The position numbers and the translations under genes are program-made. From Clostridiales bacterium (GTDB taxonomy: Bacteria > Bacillota > Clostridia > Oscillospirales > Oscillospiraceae): a stretch of 10,933 nt of DNA. How positions within the stretch are numbered: position 1 is the first letter of the stretch; each line of letters starts with the position of its first letter. This document shows positions 1 to 7,510 of the stretch, one piece after another. The notes beneath the pieces were generated by a model, which made no database searches, was not told where the DNA came from, and worked only from the letters and a program-made list of their open reading frames with translations. The stretch is taken from assembly GCA_012516225.1 (NCBI GenBank), contig JAAYWX010000378.1, positions 1 through 10,933 of the forward strand, written 5' to 3'.

Positions 1-330
1 CAACCTTGACCACTTTTACACAAAATTCTCTGGCATACCGTTTTCACCCACAGCGACCAGGAGTCTCAATACACCTCGCAAGCATACTTTGACCTGAATC
101 AAGAGTACCATTTTCATCCGTCTATGTCCAAGCCCGCGATGCCCATATGACAACGCTGCTATGGAGAACTTCTTTGGTACACTTAAAACAGAAGCCTGTA
201 CCGAATGAAATTTACCTGCCGTAATGAACTTGAGCAGGCAGTGGCTGAATATATACAGTTTTACAATTATGAATGCATCAATCTGAAAAACGGTCTCACT
301 CCATCAGAAATCCGGAGCAAGACCGCCTAA
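1..330 (+). pseudogene. Degenerate IS3-family transposase (orfB) C-terminal remnant
   Basis: This is the C-terminal end of an IS3-family DDE transposase (integrase catalytic core), which would cut and join the ends of its own element. Homology is readable from about base 34. Frame 1 gives HSDQESQYTSQAYFDL, containing the catalytic Asp of the usual HSD-G-SQYTS motif, with Gly changed to Glu. Near 137 an extra base shifts reading to frame 2, which gives YDNAAMENFFGTLKTE with the catalytic Glu. Near 194 a missing base restores frame 1, which gives the tail YIQFYNYECINLKNGLTPSE and the TAA at 328-330. Without compensation, frame 1 stops at TGA 148-150. Bases 1-33 are probably also element sequence, but frame 1 has a TGA at 7-9. 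No orfA lies inside the window. The copy is almost certainly inactive. Family assignment is firm, subgroup is not. Confidence 0.85.
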
Positions 331-443
331 ATCTAAGCTATTCTATTTTATTCTTTGTTTGTCTTACAGGTAACAGTCCAGTTTTTCAGCAGGCTTTTTT
401 TATTTTATTATGGCTGCAGTCATTTATATTCCGCGGAAGCTCC
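331..443. other. Gene-free gap between IS remnant and the CPBP protease gene
   Basis: This AT-rich spacer lies between two convergent reading frames. It should hold the right end of the decayed IS and the 3' end of the leftward miaB-mutS-protease transcript. A stretch around 355-380 ending in CA could be the right inverted repeat, but the left end is outside the window, so this is a guess. A perfect 10-base palindrome TTCCGCGGAA sits at 429-438, just past the protease stop. A T-rich run follows at about 392-405, but I could not build a convincing intrinsic terminator stem on either strand. Confidence 0.5.
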
Positions 444-1148
444 TCATCGCATGGCAGCCATGGATATAAAGTTTATTGACATATGAAGAAAAATAGGCAT
501 CCATATGCAGTTTGTTTTTTCATAAAGCCAAGCAAGGGCATAACCTGCAGGGATGTACTGAACCATGTAAAAAAGTACCGTCCAGTCCATCGACACAAGT
601 GCATACTGCCAAATATGGTAAAAAGAAAACAGCGCTATCGACAATATAAACGCCAGTATCCGATGCCTCGGCTGAATTGAACCGAAAAGGACGCCTCGGA
701 ACAAGATTTCTTCAACTACAGGTGCGGCAAATATGGTAAGCCCCATCACCGCTCCGGGATTGCCTCCCGCCATATCCAGTAGTGCACTGTTGTTCGGATT
801 CTCAGCGGAATCTTTAAAAATAACGAAAATAAGTCCTGCAGCAATATAGCTGAGAAGAACACATATTATGTATGCAAATATAAAGGCTATTATATTTTTC
901 GTAAAATTATCTATAAGAATATCATAGGCATTACGGAGATATCTCCACATTACGGCAAGGCAGAATACAAGCCCTATGCTGTAATAAATAATATTTGAAA
1001 CGACATCGTCAAGCCCGCCCGGAAGATAATCTGCCAGCATGCCTATGAAAACAGGAATTATAAGTACATGGAAAGGAAGATAAATAAGTCCGGCCGTTCG
1101 CTGAGGTTTGGGCATTGTATTTACAAATCCGGTTACTACGGCTTTCAT
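444..1148 (-). CDS. CPBP-family (CAAX/Abi) intramembrane metalloprotease
   Basis: A 234-residue polytopic membrane protein with the three motifs of the CPBP glutamic/metallo-protease family: EExxxR at 146-151 (EEILFR), FxxxH at 174-178 (FSFYH) and HxxxN at 222-226 (HMSIN). Hydrophobic stretches around 21-37, 52-68, 86-111, 133-143, 163-178 and 191-206 fit a multi-spanning membrane protein. Family members cleave substrates inside the membrane, such as prenylated CAAX proteins in eukaryotes, and some bacterial ones act in bacteriocin immunity. The substrate here is unknown. I chose ATG 1148-1146 rather than the adjacent TTG at 1151: it overlaps the mutS stop by one base (TGATG) and has AAGAAGG a suitable distance upstream inside mutS. 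It is therefore likely translationally coupled to mutS. All motif residues are present, so it looks functional. The link to mismatch repair is probably only cotranscription. Confidence 0.9.
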   Translation of the reverse strand: MKAVVTGFVNTMPKPQRTAGLIYLPFHVLIIPVFIGMLADYLPGGLDDVVSNIIYYSIGLVFCLAVMWRYLRNAYDILIDNFTKNIIAFIFAYIICVLLSYIAAGLIFVIFKDSAENPNNSALLDMAGGNPGAVMGLTIFAAPVVEEILFRGVLFGSIQPRHRILAFILSIALFSFYHIWQYALVSMDWTVLFYMVQYIPAGYALAWLYEKTNCIWMPIFLHMSINFISMAAMR

Positions 1149-3745
1149 CAAGTTGACACCTTCTTTTTCAGCTCATAGAGCAGATTCATTGCTTCAATCG
1201 GCGTAAGCGTATCAAGATCTGTTTCCCTCAGCCTTCTGACAATTTCAGCCGAACCGAAATCGGAAAAGCTAATCTGCTCTTCAGGACTGCTGTCCGTACG
1301 GCAAACTTTGCTTGCTCCGCTCTCAAGCTCTTCCAAGCAGCGCTTTGCCCTCGAAATAACCGAATCCGGTACACCCGCAAGTTTGGCAACTTCTATGCCA
1401 TAGCTATCATCAGCCGCCCCGCGGACGATTTTCCGTAGAAAAATAAGGTCGCCGCCGCGTTTTTTTGCGGTTATGCTGTAATTTTTTACACCATCAAGCT
1501 GTCCCTCAAGTTCCGAAAGTTCATGGTAATGCGTTGCGAACATGGTCTTTGCGCCGAGCTTTTTCCTGTCAGCACAGTATTCAAGCACTGCCCGCGCTAT
1601 CGCCATCCCATCATATGTGGACGTTCCTCTTCCTATCTCGTCCAGAATGAGCAGGCTCGAGGACGTTGCATAACGCAGGATGTCGGCAACTTCGGTCATT
1701 TCTACCATAAATGTGCTGCGTCCTCCCGCAAGATCATCAGAAGCACCTATGCGTGTAAAGACCCTGTCCACTATTCCTATGACAGCATTTTTTGCCGGCA
1801 CGAAGCTTCCTATTTGCGCCATAATTACAATCAGCGCCGTCTGCCGCATATATGTAGACTTACCCGCCATATTCGGCCCGGTTATTATCGCCACGCGATC
1901 CTCGCCCGAATTCAGGAAAGTGTCGTTCGGAACAAAAAGTGTCTCCCGCTGTGCCTGTTCAACCACCGGATGCCTTCCGGCCGTAATGGAAAGAGTTCCG
2001 GAAAGATCCACTTCCGGCATGCAGTACCCGTTCTTTACGGCAACTTCTGCAAGCGAACACAGAACGTCAAGCTCTGCCACAGCTTCCGCAACAGCCTGAA
2101 TTTTAATTACTTCTGCAGCAACCGCAAGGCGTACCTCTTCAAAAAATCTGAATTCGAGATCCGCAAGGCTGTCTTTTGCGGTCATAAGCGTGTTTTCAAG
2201 TTCTTTCAGTTCCTGTGTAAAAAACCTCTCACTTGAAGACAGTGTCTGCTTTCTTATATACTCATCCGGAACATTGTCCGAAAATGCCCGCGGAATATCA
2301 ATGTAATACCCGAAAACGCGGTTATATCCTATCTTCAGTTTTTTGATTCCGGTCCGTTCGCGCTCACGCTGTTCAAGCTCAGAAACCATTTGGGCGCCGT
2401 TGTCCCTAACATTTCTGAGCCTGTCCACTTCCTCGCTGTAACCCGTTCGCAGAATGCCCCCTTCTCGTACGGAAAACGGAGGATCATCGCATATTGCGCG
2501 CATTATGAGTTGCGACACATGCGAAATAGGATCCGTTGCGGAAATGTCTCGGAGCATATGGCTTTTTTTGCCTTCAAGCAGTTTTGCGAGATTAGGGAAC
2601 GCCGCACAGTACTTCCCCAGTGCGAGCATGTCGCGCCCGTTGGCGGTCCCGTAAACAACTCTCCCCACAAGCCGCTGTATATCTCCTATATCGCGCAGGA
2701 TCTCTATAAGTTCACTCCTTGTTACGTTATCAGAGTAAAGTTCCGAAACCGCCGACTGACGGCGCTTTATCGCAACCGGTGACAGAAGCGGACGCTCAGT
2801 CCATGCGCGGAGAAGCCTGCCGCCCATGGGGGTCTTTGTCTTGTCAAGCACCCAAAGCAGGCTGCCTTTCTTTTCTCCAGTGCGCAGATTCTCCGTAAGT
2901 TCAAGGTTGCGGCGCGTTGTATAGTCAAGCTCCATATAGCGCCCCGCCGAAAATACGTCAAGAGTATTTATATGACTTATATCAAATTTCTGCGTTTCAG
3001 CTATGTATTCAAGCAGTGCTCCCGCAGCACATACCGCTGCGCTGTCGCTTCCAAGCCCAAGGCTGTCTATATCGGGGACATTAAACTGCTCGCAGACTCT
3101 CATTGCCCCTTTCATATAATCAAATCGTCCGCTGCCGTCCTCTATAAGACATTCCAGCTTCTTTGTCAAAAAGTCCCTCAATTCCTCGCTGTTTAACGCG
3201 CTTCCCCCCAAAATTGCCTCACGGGGCAGAAACCGTGCAAGCTCGTTCAAAATATGTGCGGCCGGCTCTTTTTTGAACCCCGAAACGCAAAATTCCCCAG
3301 TCGATACGTCGCAGAAAGCGACCGCTCCGGCGGTATCATCAATAAAAACCGAACAAATATAATTTGAACGCCCTTCCTCAAGCATGGAGCTTTCCGTTAC
3401 CGTTCCGGGCGTTATTATCCTTATAACGTCACGGCTGACAAGCCCTTTAGCCAGTGCCGGGTCTTCTGTCTGCTCGCAGATTGCGACCTTATATCCTTTT
3501 GCTATAAGACGGGCTATGTATGCCTCACAGCTATGATATGGGACACCGCACATTGGCGTACGCTCGTCTGGATTTTCAATGTTCCTGTCGCGTGTCGTCA
3601 GTGCAAGCTCCAGTTCGCGCGAGGCTATTACGGCGTCTTCCTCGAACATTTCATAAAAATCGCCCAGCCTGAAAAACAAAAGGCAGTCCCCGTATTTTGA
3701 CTTTATATCCTTATATTGCCTTTTCATGGGAGTAAGTCCCGCCAT
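1148..3745 (-). CDS. mutS: DNA mismatch repair protein MutS
   Basis: MutS dimers scan DNA, bind mismatches and small loops, and on ATP exchange become sliding clamps that recruit MutL. This 865-residue protein has the full MutS1 layout. The mismatch-reading Phe-x-Glu is F30-Y-E32 in GDFYEMF. Connector, lever and clamp domains fill about 120-560. The ABC-type ATPase has Walker A GPNMAGKST at 623-631, STFMVEM at 677-683, Walker B and D-loop LILDEIGRGTS around 699-709, and the switch His in ATHYHEL at 737-743. A putative sliding-clamp-binding motif QISFSDF lies at 824-830, where B. subtilis MutS has QLSFF, and the tail LTPIEAMNLLYELKK is the typical C-terminal helical end. The ATG at 3745 follows GGAGG with a 7-base spacer. 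It lies 50 bases downstream of miaB and overlaps the membrane protease gene by one base. No lesions are seen. Confidence 0.98.
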   Translation of the reverse strand: MAGLTPMKRQYKDIKSKYGDCLLFFRLGDFYEMFEEDAVIASRELELALTTRDRNIENPDERTPMCGVPYHSCEAYIARLIAKGYKVAICEQTEDPALAKGLVSRDVIRIITPGTVTESSMLEEGRSNYICSVFIDDTAGAVAFCDVSTGEFCVSGFKKEPAAHILNELARFLPREAILGGSALNSEELRDFLTKKLECLIEDGSGRFDYMKGAMRVCEQFNVPDIDSLGLGSDSAAVCAAGALLEYIAETQKFDISHINTLDVFSAGRYMELDYTTRRNLELTENLRTGEKKGSLLWVLDKTKTPMGGRLLRAWTERPLLSPVAIKRRQSAVSELYSDNVTRSELIEILRDIGDIQRLVGRVVYGTANGRDMLALGKYCAAFPNLAKLLEGKKSHMLRDISATDPISHVSQLIMRAICDDPPFSVREGGILRTGYSEEVDRLRNVRDNGAQMVSELEQRERERTGIKKLKIGYNRVFGYYIDIPRAFSDNVPDEYIRKQTLSSSERFFTQELKELENTLMTAKDSLADLEFRFFEEVRLAVAAEVIKIQAVAEAVAELDVLCSLAEVAVKNGYCMPEVDLSGTLSITAGRHPVVEQAQRETLFVPNDTFLNSGEDRVAIITGPNMAGKSTYMRQTALIVIMAQIGSFVPAKNAVIGIVDRVFTRIGASDDLAGGRSTFMVEMTEVADILRYATSSSLLILDEIGRGTSTYDGMAIARAVLEYCADRKKLGAKTMFATHYHELSELEGQLDGVKNYSITAKKRGGDLIFLRKIVRGAADDSYGIEVAKLAGVPDSVISRAKRCLEELESGASKVCRTDSSPEEQISFSDFGSAEIVRRLRETDLDTLTPIEAMNLLYELKKKVST

Positions 3746-3795
3746 GGTTTTCCCTCCGAAGTATAAAAATTCCTATCACGCCTCAGGGATGACTG

Positions 3796-5205
3796 TCATT
3801 TCCGCGCTATATCTCCTCTCAGTGCCCATGTGTTGCAGTCTTTAATAAGAACATCGGTAAAGCTGCCTATGAGACTTTCGTCCCCTGTGGTGCGTACAAG
3901 CCTTCCGCCTATCGTCCTTCCTGTAAGCACGCCTTCTTCCCTATCCCTTCCGTCAATAAGCACTCTGACGGTTTTGCCTATATATTCCCTGTGTTTTTCT
4001 TCCGAAATCCTATTCTGCACCTCAAGCAGCCTGTCGAAATGCACCTGTTTCTGCTCGCGCGTAAACGGATCAGGCATTTTTGCTGCCGGTGTGCCTTCTC
4101 GCTTTGAATATATAAACGTGAACATGGCGTCGTACCTGACTTTTTCTATCACTTTCATGGTTTCTTCAAAATCTTCGTCTGTTTCTCCAGGAAATCCGAC
4201 GATAATGTCTGTCGTGAGGACTATATCGGGAATATATTCGCGGACTTTGTCAACAAGGGAAAGATATTTTTCCGCCGTGTAGCATCTGTTCATTGCCTTC
4301 AGTATCCTGTCGCTTCCCGCCTGAAGCGGAAGGTGCAAATGCTTCTCGCATTTTTCGCAGTCTTTCATAGCAGCGAAAAGTTCTTCGTGGGCGTCCTTCG
4401 GATGGCTTGTCATAAAACGAATTACGAAATCGCCGTCAATATCATTTATCATGCGTATAAGTTGTGCAAAGCTTACTCTGCAGTTCAAATCCCGCCCGTA
4501 TGAGTTGACATTTTGGCCAAGAAGCGTGATCTCTTTGTAGCCTTCAGCAACAAGGCTCCGCGCCTCTTCCAGAATATCATCCGGCCGTCTGGAGCGCTCA
4601 CGGAAACGCGTATAAGGAACAATGCAGTAAGAGCAAAAGTTGTTGCACCCGTTCATAACTGAAAGCCACGCCTTCACCTTGTCCGAACGCATATGGGGAA
4701 TCCCTTCCACCACGCATCCATCGCCTTTGCCGCGTGCAAAAATCCTCCTGCGGGTCGACATCACGGTTTTTAAAAGCTCCGGGAAACGCCACAGTTCGTC
4801 CGGTCCGAAAACAAGGTCAACCTGAGGAAAAGATTTTTTTATTTTTTCCGCAATGTGCTCCTGCTGCACCATACAACCGCACACCGCTATTATTTGTCCC
4901 GGTTTCTTTTTTTTCGTATGTGAAAGAGCACCTATATTGCCGAACACCCTCATTTCCGCATGCTCGCGTACGGCGCAGGTGTTTATCACAATGACATCCG
5001 CTTCAAACTCGTCGTCTGTCATTGCGTATCCCATTGCATCAAGGTATCCGCGGATTTTTTCGCTGTCTTCCTCATTCTGCTGACAGCCGAATGTATCCAC
5101 AAGTGCAAGGCGCTTGCTGTCATGTGTGCCTTCCTTTATCTCCCGGCATATATCAAGTTGTTTTTTTACGTCTTCCTGTGATATTTCTGTTCGTTTGTAG
5201 CTCAT
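3796..5205 (-). CDS. miaB: tRNA-2-methylthio-N6-dimethylallyladenosine synthase MiaB
   Basis: A radical-SAM methylthiotransferase that adds the methylthio group to i6A37 of tRNAs reading UNN codons, giving ms2i6A. The 469-residue protein has an N-terminal UPF0004 domain with auxiliary-cluster cysteines C41 (TFGCQQN), C77 (NTCAVR) and C111 (CGCM). The radical-SAM CxxxCxxC is C187-C191-C194 (NGCNNFCSYC). A C-terminal TRAM RNA-binding domain covers about 405-467. The MiaB-type signatures LGQNVNSYG (229-237), HLPLQAGSDR and IVGFPGET separate it from RimO and MtaB, though subfamily calls by eye carry some risk. I chose ATG 5205 because AGGA lies 7 bases upstream. A longer in-frame start at 5310 would fall inside the promoter at 5301-5329. 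It is first gene of the leftward unit with mutS, and its substrate-making partner miaA is in the rightward unit. Confidence 0.93.
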   Translation of the reverse strand: MSYKRTEISQEDVKKQLDICREIKEGTHDSKRLALVDTFGCQQNEEDSEKIRGYLDAMGYAMTDDEFEADVIVINTCAVREHAEMRVFGNIGALSHTKKKKPGQIIAVCGCMVQQEHIAEKIKKSFPQVDLVFGPDELWRFPELLKTVMSTRRRIFARGKGDGCVVEGIPHMRSDKVKAWLSVMNGCNNFCSYCIVPYTRFRERSRRPDDILEEARSLVAEGYKEITLLGQNVNSYGRDLNCRVSFAQLIRMINDIDGDFVIRFMTSHPKDAHEELFAAMKDCEKCEKHLHLPLQAGSDRILKAMNRCYTAEKYLSLVDKVREYIPDIVLTTDIIVGFPGETDEDFEETMKVIEKVRYDAMFTFIYSKREGTPAAKMPDPFTREQKQVHFDRLLEVQNRISEEKHREYIGKTVRVLIDGRDREEGVLTGRTIGGRLVRTTGDESLIGSFTDVLIKDCNTWALRGDIARK

Positions 5206-5300
5206 ATTCATTTCCTGCCGTAAATTTTGCAAATGCGCCAAAATATGCAAATCCGGCAATATAACTTCGCATTTGCTAAAATAATAATTTGATATGTCTG

Positions 5301-5329
5301 ATAATACCATTTTGTTGTGGCTTTTTCAA
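5301..5329 (-). promoter_or_regulatory. Predicted sigma-A promoter for miaB-mutS-protease
   Basis: On the minus strand TTGAAA (5329-5324), a 17-base spacer and TATTAT (5306-5301) form a near-consensus promoter. A TGG immediately before the -10 makes it an extended -10. Transcription should begin near 5294, giving a leader of about 90 bases before the miaB ATG. It also argues against the longer miaB start at 5310. No operator sequence is recognised. Confidence 0.7.
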
Positions 5330-5346
5330 CTTCTTTAAGGTATAAT
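5318..5346 (+). promoter_or_regulatory. Predicted promoter for mutL-miaA, overlapping the miaB promoter
   Basis: A perfect -10 hexamer TATAAT lies at 5341-5346, with only a weak -35 (TGGCTT, 5318-5323) at 17-base spacing. The start should be near 5353, leaving a leader of roughly 107 bases before mutL. Its -35 position abuts the miaB -35 box (5324-5329) on the other strand, so the two promoters share about the same 29 bases of DNA. Confidence 0.5.
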
Positions 5347-5375
5347 ATAGCCATATGTAAATTTTTGAATGTTTT

Positions 5376-5434
5376 CCGTTTTTCAAACGGGCAGCACCTC
5401 AAGCCAAGCCCCGCATTTCCCTTTGGCCTGCGGG
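5376..5434 (+). other. Two small hairpins in the mutL leader
   Basis: Inside the predicted untranslated leader of mutL, CCGTTT (5376-5381) pairs with AAACGG (5385-5390) across a 3-base loop. CCCGCA (5410-5415) pairs with TGCGGG (5429-5434) across 13 bases. Neither is followed by a T-run, so neither looks like a terminator. They match no riboswitch class I recognise, and they may be incidental. Confidence 0.3.
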
Positions 5435-5459
5435 CAAAGCAGAAAGGATATAATTTAGT

Positions 5460-7442
5460 ATGTCCGAAATCACCATTCTTTCTCCGCACGTTGCGGATCT
5501 TATTGCCGCCGGCGAAGTTGTCGAGCGCCCCGCTTCCGTCATTAAAGAACTTATAGAAAATTCGTTTGATGCCGGTGCAAAAAATATTATGGTAGAAATA
5601 AAAGGCGGTGGGATGACCTATATAAAAGTAACGGATGATGGCTGTGGAATGCTTCCCGAAGATGCAGGTATGTGCTTTATGCGCCATGCCACAAGCAAGC
5701 TCCGCGATGAAAGAGGGCTTGAGTGCATAGGCACCATGGGTTTCCGCGGTGAAGCGCTTGCCGCCATATCTTCCGTTTCCCGCATTGAACTGATGACGCG
5801 GCGGAAAGAAACCGATACTGGGACTCGCGTTGTGCTTGAAGCCGGGGACATAGTTGAAATGACGCCTTTCGGCTGCCCAGAAGGCACCACAATGATTGTC
5901 CGCGACCTTTTCCATAACACTCCCGCACGGCTTAAATTTATGAAGTCAGACCGCACCGAAGGCTCCGCCTGCCTTGCCTGCGCCCTGCGCTGTGCACTCG
6001 GCCGTCCGGATGTTTCCGTACGTTTTCTTAAAGACGGCGAAGAGGGTTTCTTTTCTCCCGGCGACGGTAAAATAAATTCTTGCGCATACAGTCTTCTTGG
6101 GCGGGAAACGGCTTTGGAGTTCTTGGAGTGTGAAAGTTCGGCTGATGGAGTATCAGTTGCTGGCTTCGTCGGCTCTCCAAAGGCGGCCCACGGAAACAGG
6201 GCAAAACAGTTTTTTTTCTGCAACGGGCGAAACATTAAATCCCAGCTCCTTCAAACTGCCGTTGAACAGGCATATAAAAACACGCTGCTGACAGGACGAT
6301 ATCCTTCTTGTGTTATTTATCTTTGCGTAAGTCCCGCTGCGGTGGACGTAAATGTTCACCCGGCAAAAACGGAAGTCAAGTTCCGTGATGAACGTCAAGT
6401 TTTCGATGTGGTCTATTACGCGGCCCTATCGGCTTTGGAACGTGCCGGTTCACCGGGCGAAACAAAAACTCCAAATCTTGTCATCAGTTCTGTTCCCCCT
6501 AAAAAAGACTTTTTCAAATCTATGAATTCTTCAGAGTTCCGTGAAAAATATGCAGGCCCGCAAAAACCGGCGGATCCGGCCGGTTTTTCAAGTACTACAG
6601 GCTCCTCTTCATACGGTTTGAGATCCGCCGCCAGCGAAAACCATACGCACACTATAGTATGGACCAGGAACGCCGGTTTTTCCGGCTCTCTGAAAATGCG
6701 AGAAAGCGAAAGCCCATACCGTATTTCAGCGATTCCTGAAGATTCCGGCGGAACCCATAATGTATCTGTCTCCAAGGCGGCGTTTGATGTTTCTGTTTCC
6801 CCTTGCGAATCTTCCCCATGTGTGAAACAGGACGAAAGCACAGGCAGCATAGTTGAAGTAATTCCGGAAACCCTCTCTCGCTTCCGTATAATCGGCGAAG
6901 CGATTAAAACCTACATAATAGTTGAAAAAGACGACGAGCTTATTTTCATCGACAAGCATGCCGCACATGAGCGCATGATATTTGACAGTCTTAAGCGGCA
7001 GGGCCACGAGATCATGTCACAAGCCCTTCTTGTACCGGTAACGGTCAGACTCTCTGCCGAAGAAATTGAGCTTATAGAAAAAAATACCGAGCACCTTTCC
7101 CAGCTTGGCTTTGAAATAGAGCCTTACGGCTCAGACAGCGTTATTCTGCGCTCCGTACCGGCGGAAACCGCCGTTTCGGATGCGTCTGCAATGGTGGAGG
7201 AAATCTGTGAAAAGCTGAAAAAAAATTTTTCCCTTTCACCTGATGAAAAAACGGACGATATCCTTCACACCATTGCCTGCAAAGCTGCAATAAAAGCAGG
7301 ATGGGACACATCACAGGAGGAACTCTCGAAAATTGCGGAAGAGGTGCTTTCCGGAAAAGTCAGGTACTGCCCGCACGGCAGGCCCGTTTCCGTAACCTTT
7401 ACCAAGAAACAGCTTGATAAGGAATTCTCACGCATACTTTAG
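5460..7442 (+). CDS. mutL: DNA mismatch repair protein MutL (endonuclease type)
   Basis: MutL is recruited by MutS at a mismatch. In bacteria lacking MutH its C-terminal domain nicks the new strand. The 660-residue protein has the GHKL ATPase: E30 and N34 in KELIENSFDAG, DDGCGM 59-64, GFRGEAL 94-100, and VNVHPAKTEVKF 297-308. A Ser/Pro-rich linker spans about 340-470. In the C-terminal dimerisation/nuclease domain I see DKHAAHERMIFD at 498-509 (family consensus DQHA-x2-E-x4-E), a clamp-binding QALLVP at 521-526 (QxxLxP), ACKAAI 606-611 and the metal-binding CPHGRP 637-642. The nuclease motif departs from consensus at two places, Q to K and last E to D. The start is ATG 5460 with AAAGGA 11 bases upstream, a rather long spacer. 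It is first gene of the rightward unit and divergent from miaB-mutS. Confidence 0.97.
   Translation: MSEITILSPHVADLIAAGEVVERPASVIKELIENSFDAGAKNIMVEIKGGGMTYIKVTDDGCGMLPEDAGMCFMRHATSKLRDERGLECIGTMGFRGEALAAISSVSRIELMTRRKETDTGTRVVLEAGDIVEMTPFGCPEGTTMIVRDLFHNTPARLKFMKSDRTEGSACLACALRCALGRPDVSVRFLKDGEEGFFSPGDGKINSCAYSLLGRETALEFLECESSADGVSVAGFVGSPKAAHGNRAKQFFFCNGRNIKSQLLQTAVEQAYKNTLLTGRYPSCVIYLCVSPAAVDVNVHPAKTEVKFRDERQVFDVVYYAALSALERAGSPGETKTPNLVISSVPPKKDFFKSMNSSEFREKYAGPQKPADPAGFSSTTGSSSYGLRSAASENHTHTIVWTRNAGFSGSLKMRESESPYRISAIPEDSGGTHNVSVSKAAFDVSVSPCESSPCVKQDESTGSIVEVIPETLSRFRIIGEAIKTYIIVEKDDELIFIDKHAAHERMIFDSLKRQGHEIMSQALLVPVTVRLSAEEIELIEKNTEHLSQLGFEIEPYGSDSVILRSVPAETAVSDASAMVEEICEKLKKNFSLSPDEKTDDILHTIACKAAIKAGWDTSQEELSKIAEEVLSGKVRYCPHGRPVSVTFTKKQLDKEFSRIL
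6562..6588 (+). repeat. Perfect terminator-like inverted repeat inside mutL
   Basis: AAAAACCGGC (6562-6571) and GCCGGTTTTT (6579-6588) are exact reverse complements around a 7-base loop GGATCCG. The form is that of a bidirectional intrinsic terminator: GC-rich stem, T5 on the 3' side, A5 on the 5' side. It lies in the codons for the MutL linker (about residues 368-377), which tolerates sequence change. Whether it terminates transcription is not known. Only a short T-run follows, so read-through is likely. Confidence 0.6.
6672..6686 (+). repeat. Second GC-rich hairpin in the MutL linker sharing GCCGGTTTTT
   Basis: GCCGG, TTTTT, CCGGC forms a 5-base-pair stem with a T5 loop. Its first ten bases repeat the 3' arm of the hairpin at 6562-6588, 93 bases (31 codons) downstream and in the same frame. 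Both copies therefore encode Ala-Gly-Phe-Ser (residues 374-377 and 405-408). This may be a trace of linker duplication or a coincidence. Confidence 0.4.
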
Positions 7443-7510
7443 CCTGCCTTGCAGAAAATAAGCTATTGCGGGCAAAAGCAGTGCAAAACATCTTCAACGG
7501 CGGTGAGTTT

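Noticed and set aside
381..410. Possible intrinsic terminator in the T-rich stretch after the IS remnant
   Set aside because: No stem of useful length precedes the T-run on either strand.
273..479. 68-codon open frame on the plus strand after the IS remnant
   Set aside because: It starts out of frame inside the transposase remnant and reads through the spacer, with no ribosome site or similarity.
1149..1151. TTG as start of the CPBP protease
   Set aside because: The next codon is ATG at better spacing from AAGAAGG and gives the common stop-start overlap with mutS.
1451..1470. Hairpin CCGC / GCGG flanking a T7 run inside mutS
   Set aside because: The stem is only about four base pairs and is explained by ordinary codons for Ala-Lys-Lys-Arg.
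1523..2236. 237-codon open frame on the plus strand
   Set aside because: It is antisense to the mutS ATPase region, which is unambiguous. The translation has no domain features.
5206..5310. In-frame N-terminal extension of miaB starting at ATG 5310
   Set aside because: It lies inside the predicted miaB promoter, has no ribosome site and no family similarity. ATG 5205 has AGGA at good spacing.
5449..5454. TATAAT just before mutL as a second promoter
   Set aside because: A start from it would leave almost no leader and cut off the ribosome site, and no -35 is present at suitable spacing.
5208..5915. 235-codon open frame on the minus strand across the mutL start
   Set aside because: It overlaps the conserved ATPase domain of mutL in antisense, has no recognisable motif, and arises from codon bias.
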